The notes under the pieces: model-generated
What the model was told of the DNA's origin: nothing
Databases searched by the model: none
What the model saw: the letters and a program-made list of their open reading frames with translations, nothing else
In this document: positions 38,627 to 51,400 of the stretch, piece by piece
Layout: each line of letters starts with the position of its first letter
Numbering within the stretch: position 1 is the stretch's first letter
Position numbers and translations under genes: made by a program
Assembly (NCBI GenBank): GCA_022113835.1
Contig: JAILWY010000023.1
Coordinates: forward strand, 2,294,001 to 2,358,000
DNA length: 64,000 nucleotides
Direction: 5' to 3'
From: Atopsyche davidsoni
Taxonomy: Eukaryota > Arthropoda > Insecta > Trichoptera > Hydrobiosidae

Positions 38627-38990
38627 TTTTTTTTTTGTGGATCAAAGACAATATTTATTGAGTATGATGCTTTGGCAGGGGAGTGTGCTGCCGGGGGTGG
38701 TCGCTGTCCGTCCATAACGAAGTTATCCATCCCGATAGGGGTGGGAGCGGGCGGGCGCAGCGGACAACCCTCGTAACTGAAAACATGTCGGCGGTAATTG
38801 TGTTTCCGCTCGGGAGAGACGCGCAACTCGATAAATCACAAGTGGAGACTCCGCCGCCGCACGGGGAGGCCAAACCAGCAAAATATAAATTATATATTTC
38901 AAAAACGATAACCCTAGCTCTGAAAAAGTGATCCCGCCAAGATGAACAATTTAGGTAATCTTTTGTATCAAGAGAAAGCGGACAACACAT
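38627..38990 (-). mobile_element. Retroposed sequence with AATAAA and poly-A tail
   Basis: On the minus strand a GC-rich 330-bp segment runs into CAATAAATATTGTCTTTG and then a pure A run (38627-38639), the signature of a reverse-transcribed polyadenylated RNA. An open frame of 111 codons spans it but no family is recognised. Its 5' portion (38915-38990) is also present at 60391-60460, so it belongs to a repeat and not a unique host mRNA. Confidence 0.55.
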
Positions 38991-39204
38991 GTTTCAGAAT
39001 GCGCAAAGAATGAGAACTCTTGACGTTGGTAAAGGTCTCGTATTTTGGCCACGTTTTTCGTAACAATAAATATAGTGTCTTCCAGCTGCTTGTCCAAGGA
39101 AAAATCAAAGGAAAAAGGGGCATTCAAGAAGTGGTGAGACTGGCTTAGGATAGGGATGTGTTCGAGGAAATGGTCAGTAATCTCCTATGAAGAAGAAGAA
39201 GAAC
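38986..39204 (+). mobile_element. LINE ORF2 3'-end fragment with GAA tail
   Basis: Plus-strand translation gives YFGHVFRNNKYSVFQLLVQG, then KGKRGIQEVVRLA and DRDVFEEMVSNLL, followed by (GAA)n. This is the same LINE as 37680-38015, in opposite orientation. Interrupted by stops. Confidence 0.7.
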
Positions 39205-39230
39205 GATTCTGGTTGCCAATAGAAACTAGT

Positions 39231-39557
39231 TTTCTTCATCAAGTGTATTTCTTCAGAGGAGGTTGGTGACCATTTCGCTGAGCATATATATACTCATGCT
39301 GAGCCAGTGTTCATGGTTTTCTAATGGGAAAATAGTGTAGTGGGTCCTTCTGCACTGCAGAAAAGCGTATAGCGTAATAGCATTATTATAAACCCTTTTC
39401 TTTACAAAGCTTTGGTCTGATACTCCTTCTGCAGCAAGCTACAGAGACAATAGCAAGAGTTCCCCACCTCGACAAGGTATTTCCAGAGCACATCTCTCTA
39501 CAATAATTCCAAGTCCATTACTCCATTACCGATCCTTTGCACAAGAAGCAGAATGGT
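39231..39557 (-). repeat. Dispersed repeat family A, copy 3
   Basis: Matches 1825-2107 and 19861-20161 almost throughout, including GAAAATAGTGTAGTGGGTCC and TGATACTCCTTCTGCAGCAA. Inserted next to a LINE fragment of the same 3' tail type. Confidence 0.75.
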
Positions 39558-39559
39558 AA

Positions 39560-42160
39560 TTATTATATAAGAGAGAAACTAGTAATTATTATATATTTCT
39601 TAAAAATATGAATAGCATTTTGCTGTCTTACCTGACGTGACGAGCTTTTTAAAAATGTAAAAATATATTCGCATATTATATTTAGAAGTGAAATGAATTT
39701 TTAAGCAACTGTAGTGTTACAATTTTAATTTTAAAATAATTGTTATCTATAGTGTTTTAATCAATTGGATGTTGCTATGTTTTACTTACAACTTATAACT
39801 AAATAGTTAAAATTCGTTATTCTCTCGCTAGAATTTATTTTATATGAACTTTGCCATTTTGGCACCTCTGCTGTGTTTTCACGATTTTAAAGTGTTGGTT
39901 GAGATTTAATATATTTTGACAGTTGCTTTTTGCGGACCGCTCTGGCTTCCATCTCTTTCAACCTTTACGGCAAAAAAATAAATTATATTATATAAATAAA
40001 ATTGATAGATAATATATCAATTAATGTTATTGTTGTGTGTCGCCATCAACCAATCTCAGCGAAGTTTTCAGTTCGGAGTCAAACAGCTTTGGACAAGTGC
40101 GATGAAGTTACGATGAAGTTTTGCTGTTATATTAATTACTTAATGGTCACTAAGATGCTTCCACAAATTTTAATGGAAATATCCACAAGTTCCTTGCAGC
40201 CTGACCAGGTATAACAGTCTTTAAACAGTTTACAAACTATATACATAAAATATTCACAAACGCTTTTTGCTTCTGCAAACTTGTCACTAAAATAATTCAA
40301 AACAAATATTGTGTAACAAAATAAAATTTTATTTCAACGCTATTTACAATGTAATTGTACATAATATAATGCCTATAATATAACTTTAGTTCAAAATATT
40401 TATTTCTAAAAAATCACTTTCATTATAATTATTATCTAATAAAAACATATTTGCTATGAAAAATTATTTTGCATTTAAAATATGTCAAACTGATGAAACA
40501 AATTTTAACAATATATCTTAAATAAACAATACATCACAAAAAAACATTATAAAATATTATGTACACGTAAAAATATCTTATTTGTTATTATTTTAAGAAA
40601 AAAAAACAGTATGAGTAAACAATGTCAATTAACACGAAATCAATATAATTGTATATACTTTTTAAGTTAAGTAATCTTTTTGCTATCTCTATATCGTAAT
40701 TTTTTTACAATTTTATGATTCGTCCAAACTTATGGAAATTAATTAAAATTTGTCTTATTTGGTAAACTATATTTTTATAGTAAAATCTCCCTATACATTG
40801 ATTGAAATACTTATTTATATTTTATTTTTTAATAATACAATGCCATACATTTGAGCATCACAGCATTTCAAAGTCAGTTTTAATTATTATAACAGATAAT
40901 TTTTCGTCGATTTTATTTAAAAAATAATTATGATTTATGTAGGGTGGGGTAGTGCATAATCGAATAATCGATTAAGTCCAACTAAGTAATTATCCGAATG
41001 GAAGATTTTAGATCAGAAATCGTTCGCGATACATGGCGTAAAAAATCAAAAGTAGAGTTTAATTGTTACTTTTGAAAAAAATAAGCTGCTAGAAATAAAT
41101 TTTCATGAAAAATAATTAAATTCTTTTAATGAACAATACAAAAAGCCAAAACGGCTATGAGATTACGATAATTTTTGCGGACGAAAAAATAAGCGCTCAT
41201 AAGAAAAATTAAAATAATCTTTTATCCGTAGAATTAAATGTTTGACATATTTTTGATACTTGTTTTTCATTAAAGCTTCTCAAACATTTTTTTTCAATAA
41301 ACGTGAAAGTCTAATAGCTTTGAGATAAAGAGCATTTTTATTGTGAGGTATCTAGCCTTACAAAGGTTTCATCGGACTAATTACAAAACATTACGTTATA
41401 GCGACACGAAATAAAAATTTATTAATATTATTAGCTTTCCTTAGAAATGCATGAATACAAATTAGTATTATTTAATATTTTAAAATATTGCATTTTAACC
41501 CACACAGTGAGTTTATAAGTGACACTACAAGGTTCTTCCCCCTTCGTCTCAAAAAAGGTTTTTATGGTTTTTCTCGTCGTTTCACGTGCTTATAACTTAC
41601 TTGCAATGTCTAGTTTTCCATAAAATAATATTAAAACATTTTAATTTATTTTAATATATATTTAATAATATACTTGAGTAATTTTTCCACATTTTAATTT
41701 TTATTGGTGACCGGTTTCGCCAACCTTTCCCGTTGGCATCGAGTGTATTTTATTTAAAATATTAAAATCGTATTCTACCGAGTACTCTCTGTCAAACATA
41801 TTGATTATTTAATTTATGTTCTTACAACAATTTAACAACACGTTTTGCCCCAACAAGTTTTTTCGGTAGCCATTGACTCCCCCCCCCCCTCTACAATCCA
41901 AATAAACAATGTTTGCTTATGGGGTTACAAAAAAATGTATAAATTACCACAGTATTTATTTTTCCGTATTTTGAATTATTACGCTCAAAAAATGCTCGTT
42001 ATCTCCTAGCCGTTCGGTTTTCGCCGTTTGTGCTATTGTTTGTTTAAGCGCACTAAAAAAAATTGGCAGGCAACGAATCGCAGCTGTGAATGTTTTGTCG
42101 AGAAAAAAAGCGATTTGTTGTTGCGATTTTTTGGCCATGTGTGTAGGCAGCTGGGCCGGC
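39560..42160. other. AT-rich spacer downstream of ACE
   Basis: About 2.6 kb with no recognised gene, rich in A/T runs. Includes a foldback-type repeat at 41650-41801 and a C-run near 41880. The first bases beyond 42160 towards lower coordinates would be the ACE 3' UTR; TTTATT at about 41955-41960 gives a minus-strand AATAAA. Confidence 0.5.
41650..41801. repeat. Foldback/MITE family F, copy 1 (partial)
   Basis: Shares TTGGTGACCGGTTTCGCCAA with 54030-54060 and 60130-60150. Its right flank, read on the minus strand, TTTGACAGAGAGTACTCGG, matches the left flank of the 53951 copy. A half-copy in opposite orientation. Confidence 0.6.
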
Positions 42161-42437
42161 TCACAGCGCGGCGAGGGCGGCGAGGGCGACCGCCAAGGAG
42201 GCGAGCTGGCAGGCGGTGCCGCTGGCGGAGTTGGCGTACGGAGAGAAGAGCGCCATGTCCTCGTAGTTGGCGTTCCAGCCGATGACGGGCTCGTCGCGGT
42301 TCTGCACGCGCAGCCACAGCTCCAGCGGCCGGAAGTACTTGACCAGCGACTCCGGGGATATCCTCGTGGACTTGCCGCGCGTCAGCTTCCTGATCACCTC
42401 CGACGCGGGCCGCGACGCCCCCAGCTGCAGCACCTCG
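42161..42437 (-). CDS. Ance: ACE last exon: end of M2 domain and hydrophobic tail
   Basis: Reads [27 protein letters not shown] and [10 protein letters not shown], matching the end of the ACE domain. It then gives a small-residue linker ([12 protein letters not shown]) and [14 protein letters not shown] directly before TGA. The order fits a GPI-attachment signal. Codons are strikingly GC-rich compared with the surrounding AT-rich DNA. A hAT element starts 25 bases upstream of its acceptor. Confidence 0.9.
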
Positions 42438-45400
42438 CTGGAAGCGAACGAGACACTAAAGCAGGGGTCCCCAACCTTTTTGCACCCAAGAGCGCATTAT
42501 AGAATGCCGGTCGGGCGGCGGGACAAAGTCAATCTACTATAATAATAGCCATTGTGTGTGTGTGTGTGTGTGTTTCATTTTTTGGTTCTCTATAGAATAT
42601 CTTAAAAGATACAACGCTGATTTTATGCACGTAAGTTCAGTAAGTTTTTCCGCAGCTATGTGCCGAATTTCAAGACGATAGGATAATATTTTAATTCATG
42701 ATCTAATTAAATAAAACTATCAAATATGCTTTATGTACGAATTATATGATTCTGTTGTTCACAGCGAGAATTTCAAATTTAGAATTTTTACAAAAAAACA
42801 AAATATGATGCTTCTAAGAAATTTCCAGTTTATGTCAGCTTGACACAAATACCAATTTTATTTTTTAGTTGCGTTAGAAATTATTAATCACATCATCAAT
42901 AACTTAAAATGCCTCCTAAAAAAATAACACCGTCTACGCACAGCAAACGTAATTAAAAAAGAATAGCACAATTGATCGTGATAAAGACTGCATCTAATAA
43001 AGAACAGTGCATTGAAAGTGATTCGTTGTTTGTGACACGAAATGTGATATTTCCTAGAATGGCTTTGCTTTCGAAATTAATATCCGGTTATTCAAAATAT
43101 ATGTGTACAAAATGAAATCAAATATTCATCTAATTGTCAGCCAAACATATGTTCAAACACTATTGCATCGTTCATCGAATACGTCCATTTTATGACGGGC
43201 TACATTTCTAGTAATACATATAATGCACAAAAAATATTCAATTCCAAAAATATAATTATTATTATTTTTCTGATTTACTAAATATAATTTTTTTCCTTGA
43301 CATTTTACTGTAAACTTAAACAGTTATTTATCGTGGTCGCACAGCGGCGGGCACACGTAAAACGGTCGGCGGGCGCCATTGGGAACCACTGCACTAAAGC
43401 ATAGGTTCCCAAACTATTTTGTCTCGTCGACCCCTTGTCGAGTTTTCATATTTTTCGTAGCCTTGCTAATATTGAATTTTTATAAAATTCATCAATTTCA
43501 AACATATTTTTGACATCTGATGTACAGGGTGCGCCATATTTTATGTCGGTATGTAAACATTGAATATCTTCAACGTTTATAAACCGATTGACTTTAGTAA
43601 GCATGTTTTGAAACATTAATTTAGTACAATTTTAACTATGCTTTACACTGAAACAACGCACTGAAATAGTGAAAATAGTCGTTCAGTTGTGTTAACTCAA
43701 CGTGCATATCGTGGCCAACATGGCCAATGGGATCCATTCTTGTAGACCCCCATTTACAGTTCGTGGATCCCCGATTTAATTTTTCGCTGTCATCGACCCC
43801 TTGCAGGGCAAAATCCACCCCTGGGGGTCGATATTGACTACTGTGGAACCAGTGGTGTAGACCAATTGGGGTTCTTAATCGCCGTCTGAATCGCAGTAGA
43901 GCATTTAATGATCATTCGGAAGTGTGGCGTTGGGGGTTCTGGCGGTGTGGTGATGGGGTGCTCGAGTGGAGGCTGTATCCTCACCCCAGCAGCCTCCCTG
44001 CCTCCCGGCTGCGGTACAGGTCGCACTCGTGCAGCGGGCCGGCGTGGTTGGCCGTGGTGCACAGCTGGTCGTATATCTGGAACTCCAGCACCGTGGCCAG
44101 GAAGTACTTCACGTACTCCTGAAACGCACCACCAAAGCAAAATAGTTTTTAAATAAAATACATTTAAATATTTTTTTATGATTTTCCATGTTTCGTTAAC
44201 CTCTGAGGTTGGCTAGTAATAGCGTCCTCCTATTTTTGATGTTCTACTGCAGGGGTAGCCAACCCACTGTATATATTTATAATAACCTAAGTAGTGAAAA
44301 CCAATAGTTTCATTATATCTATATTATTTATATTTACATGTAAGAATAATAGTAAACACAATAATATTAAAAAAAACTCATTGGCTCAATTTTTCACTCC
44401 AAAAAAATGTCTAGATCTAATACGGAATATATAATTTTATATGTGGCCCGCAAGATCATTTGGGTTGGCCATCCCTGTACTACAGTTTTGTTTAAGCCAT
44501 AGGCTCCCAAACTATTTTGTCCCGTCGACCCCTTGTCGAGTGTTGACCGGATTTTTTGTCCGTTATATCCGAAATAGGGGTCCGTCATATCGAGGTTTTA
44601 CTGTATATCATTATAAATAAAAACACACAAAATGCAAATATAGTAACATTCACTAAAAAATCAATGCTTTTAATGGGAGGGGTGGGTCTGATGTTTTGAT
44701 AGCAAATTTTCAATATTTGGCTTCAAATAAGCCAGATTTAACTTTAATCTCCTCGCCCAGCGGTTTCCAATATATTTCTTTTTTTTGTAAGAAGAATGGC
44801 ATCCGCACTTAAACCCCTTTCCACGAGGAATGAAGATGGAAAAGCTATCAAAAACCTACATGCGATAGTCTATAGTGCAGGATAAATAGCAGGTATGTCT
44901 CTGAAACCAAAATTGCTGATATCCCTTTCTAAACTGCACCTTCAGTTCTTCATTAGTACTTATTCCAATCAGTTCTTCTTGTAGTATGACTTCCAAGTCT
45001 TCAATGTAACCGTATGGATTGATAATCCACTGTGGTATTTTGGTGATGACCTGCTTAAATGGGATCCACTCTCGTAGACCCCCATTTACAGTTCATGGAC
45101 CCCCAATTTAATTTTTCGCTGACCTCTGGGGGTCGATATTGACCACTTTGGGAACCTATGGTTTAAGCCAACAGTGCGAAAATCTATTCGGTTGTCTGTT
45201 GAGTCGCGACGGATGAAGGCAGCTTCAGAGAGTAATCATACCTGGTCAGAAATGATGTGATACTTCGAGCCAGGGTCGAAGTCAGCTTCGGATCTTGGAG
45301 TTGGAGGAATGACTCCCTGAATAAAAAAAAAACATTATAATATGAATTTATCTGAAAATGTAAAAATAACGATTATCCAATTCAAATACTATATATCTTA

Positions 45401-48400
45401 TTTTTTTATTATTGAGATTTTATTGTAATACTTTGATATAGTTTATACTTTATAATTGCAAAGAAAAAATCGCTTCAATAATGACAAAATCATAACTTAA
45501 AAATATATATATTATTATTATTTTTTCTTATCTTTTATGCATTTAAAAAATAGGTATAATTGAATAAAAAAAATATATATTCTCTATACACACATATTCA
45601 ATAAAAATCTTTTTTTCCCTACTAATATTGATTTACCTGATATCTCAGCTTTAATTCCCACCATCTTGAATTCATGTTCCGCACGCCATCTTGGAAAACT
45701 TGCCAACGCCACTAGAAATCAAGTGAACGCACCTTTACTGACGTGCCCATTAACAACAGTATCACTGTCTATGTATCCGTATTAGAATATGTTTCTAGGG
45801 TATCAAGCCGTGTCTTATTAACTGTCTATAAATTCCAACGTTTTGATTCCTACATGGAATCATCTTCAGGGAAAGCCATATCTTGGTATATAAACCTGGA
45901 GTTATTAACTCCGAAGCACTGGAGCCGAAACATCGAAACTCAAAGATAATTAAATAACGCGGCTTAATACACCAGAAAAATATTACATTGCTTTTAAGTA
46001 ATGTTAATAGTTTAAATAAGCAAAAACAGTTGTAAATTCTACTATATTGGAATATTTTATGGGTCGAAAATAGCGTTCGGATAACAAATTTTTGTATGAA
46101 ATGTAAGTTCGGATAATCGAACATTAAAACACATACTTGTTACCGAAACCAATAATATTAATTTTTAATAAAAATTTTGGGTTAAATTTAATATCATTCT
46201 ACCCAGTGGCTACTTTCAAAAAACAGTACTAAAAATTCTGCTTTAAATTTTAGCCTCTCACTTTTAATTATTTAAGTATGTATTTAAAAATAAATAATGA
46301 TTACCTGATCTACCATAAAGGCGAACGGAAGATATGCCACTTTTTCCAGTGCCATTGTAAGGAGGAAATTCATGGTCACTTCGTAGTTATCCGAAGACCT
46401 GAAAATTTTAAATAAAAAAACTATTTTTATTGAAATTTAAGTCTACTTGCTTGCTATAATTTCTATAAGAAAAAATTTGCTTTATTTTTATTAAATAATA
46501 TATTTAAATACAAAAGTAATCGCTTTTGATTTTATTTACAAATAAAATTTTATTTACAGAATATATAAATGCAGAAACTATTTTTTTTTTTCATATGAGG
46601 TTATTATATATTTTTTCTCATATTAAGCTTATTTCAACTTTTTGATAAGTCTATGGGTTAGGGAAGGCAGATTTGCTGTTAAAAATACGTTACCTGTTGC
46701 TGTAGAGGCCTATCCTTTGCAGGTGAGGAATGTTGTACACAGAAAGAGTCATGGCGTTCGCAACGGCTTCGTGGAAAGCTGGAATAAAATATTTATATTA
46801 TTATTATTATTATTACTACTATCCTCATACACGAAACTATCCTTATGCTGTCTTAAACAAACAAATACAACTGGCAATTGTCTTGTAGACTGTTGTGATC
46901 TCTAGGCTCACCAGGGTTGGCTCCATCCCTGTAGAGCTGCGTCTGCTCCGAGTACTGCAGGTAATACTGGATGTGCGCCATCTCATGGTGCGTGGAGATC
47001 AGGTCCTGCATGGTGACTTCCGTGCATTGCTTGATCCTGCGAATAAATCAAACGATACAGATTTTTGACTGACAAGATCGACTGTTTTGGTCGTGGTCTG
47101 ACTGGATAATATTGGACTGTCTGGGCACCTGTAGTCAATGCGGTTGCAGAAGTCCCAGGCGCTGGCTGTGCATTGGACGCTGCGGTCAGTGGGTCTCGTC
47201 AGCAAGGAACTGCGCCAGAACTCAGGGGGCAGGGACTTCAGACCCATTGACGTGTACAGCTCCTCTGCCAGCTGAAACATTCTGAAAAAAAAACACCATC
47301 GGATCCGTGACGTCATGCATTCAGTCAAGAAATATTTTATCCATAAACTACTTGGACCAATGTGTGGAACTAGAACTGACCTCAAGGGGGTGAAGCCCTG
47401 GCGGAGCAGCTCTGGGGTGACGTCCAGATTCGGGGTCTGCGGGAAGGGCAGCACGAAGTCCGCCAGAGATTTCCAGTTCTGCGCCCACATGTTACCTGAA
47501 AACACTGGACACTGGAAAATACTGGACTCCCTTGAGCAATTTTATATAAAAATGACTGTAAATATTACAAATTATTTTTGATATAAAAGTAGTGTAGAAA
47601 AAAAAAAGTTTGTTTTTCGTTGTACAGCGTAATAACATAAACATACTTTTGACTTAATAAACCAGCATTTTTTTTGTATCTTGAATGATTTGAATAGATT
47701 TTGAATTGTACAGTATTGTAATGCAATGAATACACATCGGTTTTACAGACTAAAAAGTTTTCAAGATTAGGTCACTACGGTAATCTTGGTCCTTATATTC
47801 AGGTTAGAATCTCACACGGGTCCTGCTAAAATCATGGTATTGGTCATTTACCCAGGAGGTGAGCCGGGATGGGACCATCAGGCCTCACGACTCTGTCTCC
47901 GTACTTCTGCACCAGTTTCCTCCTGACGTAGGTAAATAGCTGCTTGTAAAGAGGCTGCAGCTGGTTGTAGACCTCCATCAGGCTCTCCTGGAACGACGCG
48001 TCCTCGTACGGGGCGCGCATCTGGTCTCCGGCATCGCTGAACCCTGAAGAATCAAATGAATAAGTTTGCATATATGTGTGTGTATGATGTGGAAGGATGT
48101 GCTCTGGAAGTACCTTGTCGAGGTGGTATTGTTTCTGTAGCTTGCTGCAGAAGGAGTATCAGATCAAAGCTTTGTAAAGGAAAGCGTTTATAATAATGCT
48201 ATTGGGCAGCAGCAATACGCTTTTCTGCAGTACAGAAGGACCCACTACACTAGCTCAGCATGAATATATGCTCAGTGAAATGGTCGCCAACCTCCTCTGA
48301 GGACAGGCTCTTGATGAAGAAGATGAATTCAAATTCAAGACATCAATTGGGCGTTTAGACATTTAGGCACGTCGCGACACAACCGATAACCGATTAATGA

Positions 48401-51400
48401 GCTAGCCAAAACCGTCCTCTTTTTCTGCGTTTGCAAGAGCAGGCTACTCGGATAATCACGTTCGGTTGCCGGTTGCGTCGCAGCGTGGGCAGGCTGCTTT
48501 AGAAGGGACTTTCTAAAGCCACCGAGAGTCAGCCCCATTGTCTGCGGCGCGTCGTGACCGCACGAGGAGAGCGGAGACATCGCTGGTCGTGCCGGAGAGA
48601 AACCGAGACGCCGATGGAAAACAAAGCACTTCTTTACTAACTTATTATTATTAAAAATAAAAAAAAACAATCTTGATTTTAAGATGAACGATTTGAGGCC
48701 GTCGCGTGACTTGTGTTCCCTCGCCACTTGATTTTTTAATGATTGTTTTTAATATGTTGTAATTTATGTAATCAAATATTATTTTTTTTCGAGACACAGG
48801 TGAGAATTGAATTGAGAATTGAATTGAGAATTTGAATCGTTTTATGCAAGTGTGAAGTCACTTACCTATGAGTCTGGCGGCTTGATTGGCTTGCTGCACA
48901 TACCGCATAAACTTATTCTTCAGCTTGGGCCCGGTCTGCTGGCGGAAATTCTGCCACACGTACAGCAGCTCCTTGTCGATCCGGGAGTGCGCCAGGATCC
49001 TGGAGATCTCCGGCTCCAGCTGCATGTCGCAGTAGCTCTTCTGGCCGCCGTCCACCTGCCCGTACTGGTAGCCCCTGGCCTGCTCCTGCGCCCCCTGGTA
49101 CACGTACTCCTGCCCGTACTCCTGGTTCTGGTGGCCGTTGGTGCGGTAGGGGTACTCTTCGGGGCTGGAACTCCTCGATCGCATCCCGTACGGGGTGATT
49201 GTATCGCTGTTCTGGTTGTACGCGGACGTGTACGGACAGATCTTCGCTGAATTGTAAACGTCTTTCATTTCTGAGATTAATTGCTGCATCTAATAAAAAA
49301 AATATATTATTTGAATTGCGGATATCAACGAAAGCAATCGCTCGTTTTCATCATTGGGTCCGTATCGGACTTCGTCACCTCGAAGTACTGGTCCACCGGC
49401 AGGGAGGCCCGGCTGGCCAGCACGATCCTGGAGAGCTGGCGGCGCGCTGAAGGGTCAGGAAGGCGGCGCCAGTCGAAGCCAGCGGCGCGGCGCCAGGACA
49501 CGCGCTCGAACTTGGAGCTCAGCGTCAGCTCCTCCGTCATGCGCCGCCGGTTCGTCTCCGTGATGTTCGTGACGAACCTCCACTGCGCCGACGTCACCCT
49601 GCGCGACCAGACCGACGGGTGAGATTTCGTTCAAATACGGAGTGCCACAAATTAAACCGGTCATTCTTGGATAACGAAGACGAAAGCCTCGCTGGAGTTG
49701 AATTACCTGTAATTGAATCGAATCCACGCCGCGTGAGCAACACGCGTGTTTGTATATTAAACCACCGAGCAATTAGAGAAAAGCGTTTACCTGTAGCACA
49801 TACCGGCCGCCTCTCTGTCGTACTCTCGCAAGAACTGCATGGCTTCTCCGAGATTTGTAATTGTTCCCTGAAATTAAATTACTTAAGTAATACGTATAAT
49901 TATTATTTTGTGGGGTCTTGGCTTTTCAATATTGTAAAGATTATTCATCGTCTCCGGGTGTGGCCAGGTGAATTTTGTGTACAACTAATAGTCAATAACT
50001 AACTAATAACTAACCTCCCCGCTCTTCTCATTGTTTTGCTTGTGCATGGCTACCATTCTGTACTCTGAGCGTGTATAAAGGATCGGTAATGGAGTAGTGG
50101 ACTTGGAATGATAACCTCCTGTAGAAGGAGCTTTGTAAGAAAAGGATTATATAATAATGGTATTGGGCAGCAGCAATACCCAGATTTTTTCTGAGTATAT
50201 TCACAGTGAAATGGTCGCCAACTTGATGAAGAAGAATAGTTCTACACTTTTTCAGGGGATATAATCAGTAAATATCAAAATATTTATTGTGATGCTAATT
50301 TTTTTAGTTTAAACGCAGATCTAATTTCCAAGATCTGTAACGATGTTGCTTCTCATGTGTAGACAATCGCAACAACAAAGAAACCCGCAACCAGAACAAT
50401 ACAACTGGCAGCCGAATTATGCAACTGCGTTTTGGTAATTGCTGCATTTATAACAATGCACCCAATCTGTCCCTCAAGTGGTACTTTGCAGCGTCTACTC
50501 TTGTCTATTATACAATATAAAAATACAATATGGCCAGACGGCACGCTCAGGCATTGTAACATCCATTTTCTCGAAAACAAGCTTATTAAACTTGAATTAG
50601 ATTCGCGTCCTTTCGACTTGTCACGCCACCTGAAGCGCCCTTGGCATCACAAAATGGCTGACCGGAAGTCGGCCATCTTCCCGCGGATAACGATGCAATT
50701 TTTATAATAACGCCGAGATAGCAGAGGAGCCCAATTAAGTACTGCGGCCGAACGGGGAGATTGTTTTATGTAACACTGCATTAGCATTTGTTTAATCACT
50801 CCAGCTGGCTCGGTGAAATATTTTATTCATGATGAAAATGCGGTCAATTAAAACAAACAAATCTTATATATAATACCTCAAAAATATTTAAAAAAATTTA
50901 TAAATAAATTAGTATTGTACAAACAAAGTGACGCCGCTGGTATATTAAAATTTTATGCAAAAATTGTTTAGTATTACAAATCTATTTTTAAGACGTAGAG
51001 TAGCAATTACAATCGTATTAGCACTCATAGTAATTTATAAATATATATAAACGGTAGTTGTGAGTGTTTTATTTATAAAACTTAGCAAAAGACGAAGTGA
51101 CTGAGTCATACCCCGCAAGAACAATATATAAAAATATTTACGTGTATATAAATTGTTCAACAGTAAATTGCATTTTATACAAGGACATTATGCCTCGCCG
51201 GGCGTGATGAGTGTCAAAAGGTTATAGATATAAGATCCAAGTATAATTTGTGTCTTCTATGGAAAAAAGGAAAAAAAACACATCCTGCAGCATAGTTAGT
51301 TCCCAAGAATGGACGTTCAAGATTTTCAGGGGCCTGTGAGGTAATTAGGGGAAATAAAGTATCTATACTGATTTTCAGGGGGCTATGGGGTAATTAAGGG

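Noticed and set aside
42033..42502. Overlapping plus- and minus-strand frames of 85-138 codons
   Set aside because: Shadows of the GC-rich last ACE exon in other frames.
48335..48727. 130-codon minus-strand frame in ACE intron 4
   Set aside because: The flanking ACE exons join directly in phase and match the family without it. It lies next to a family A repeat and is probably transposon sequence. Composition is GC-rich but no family is recognised.
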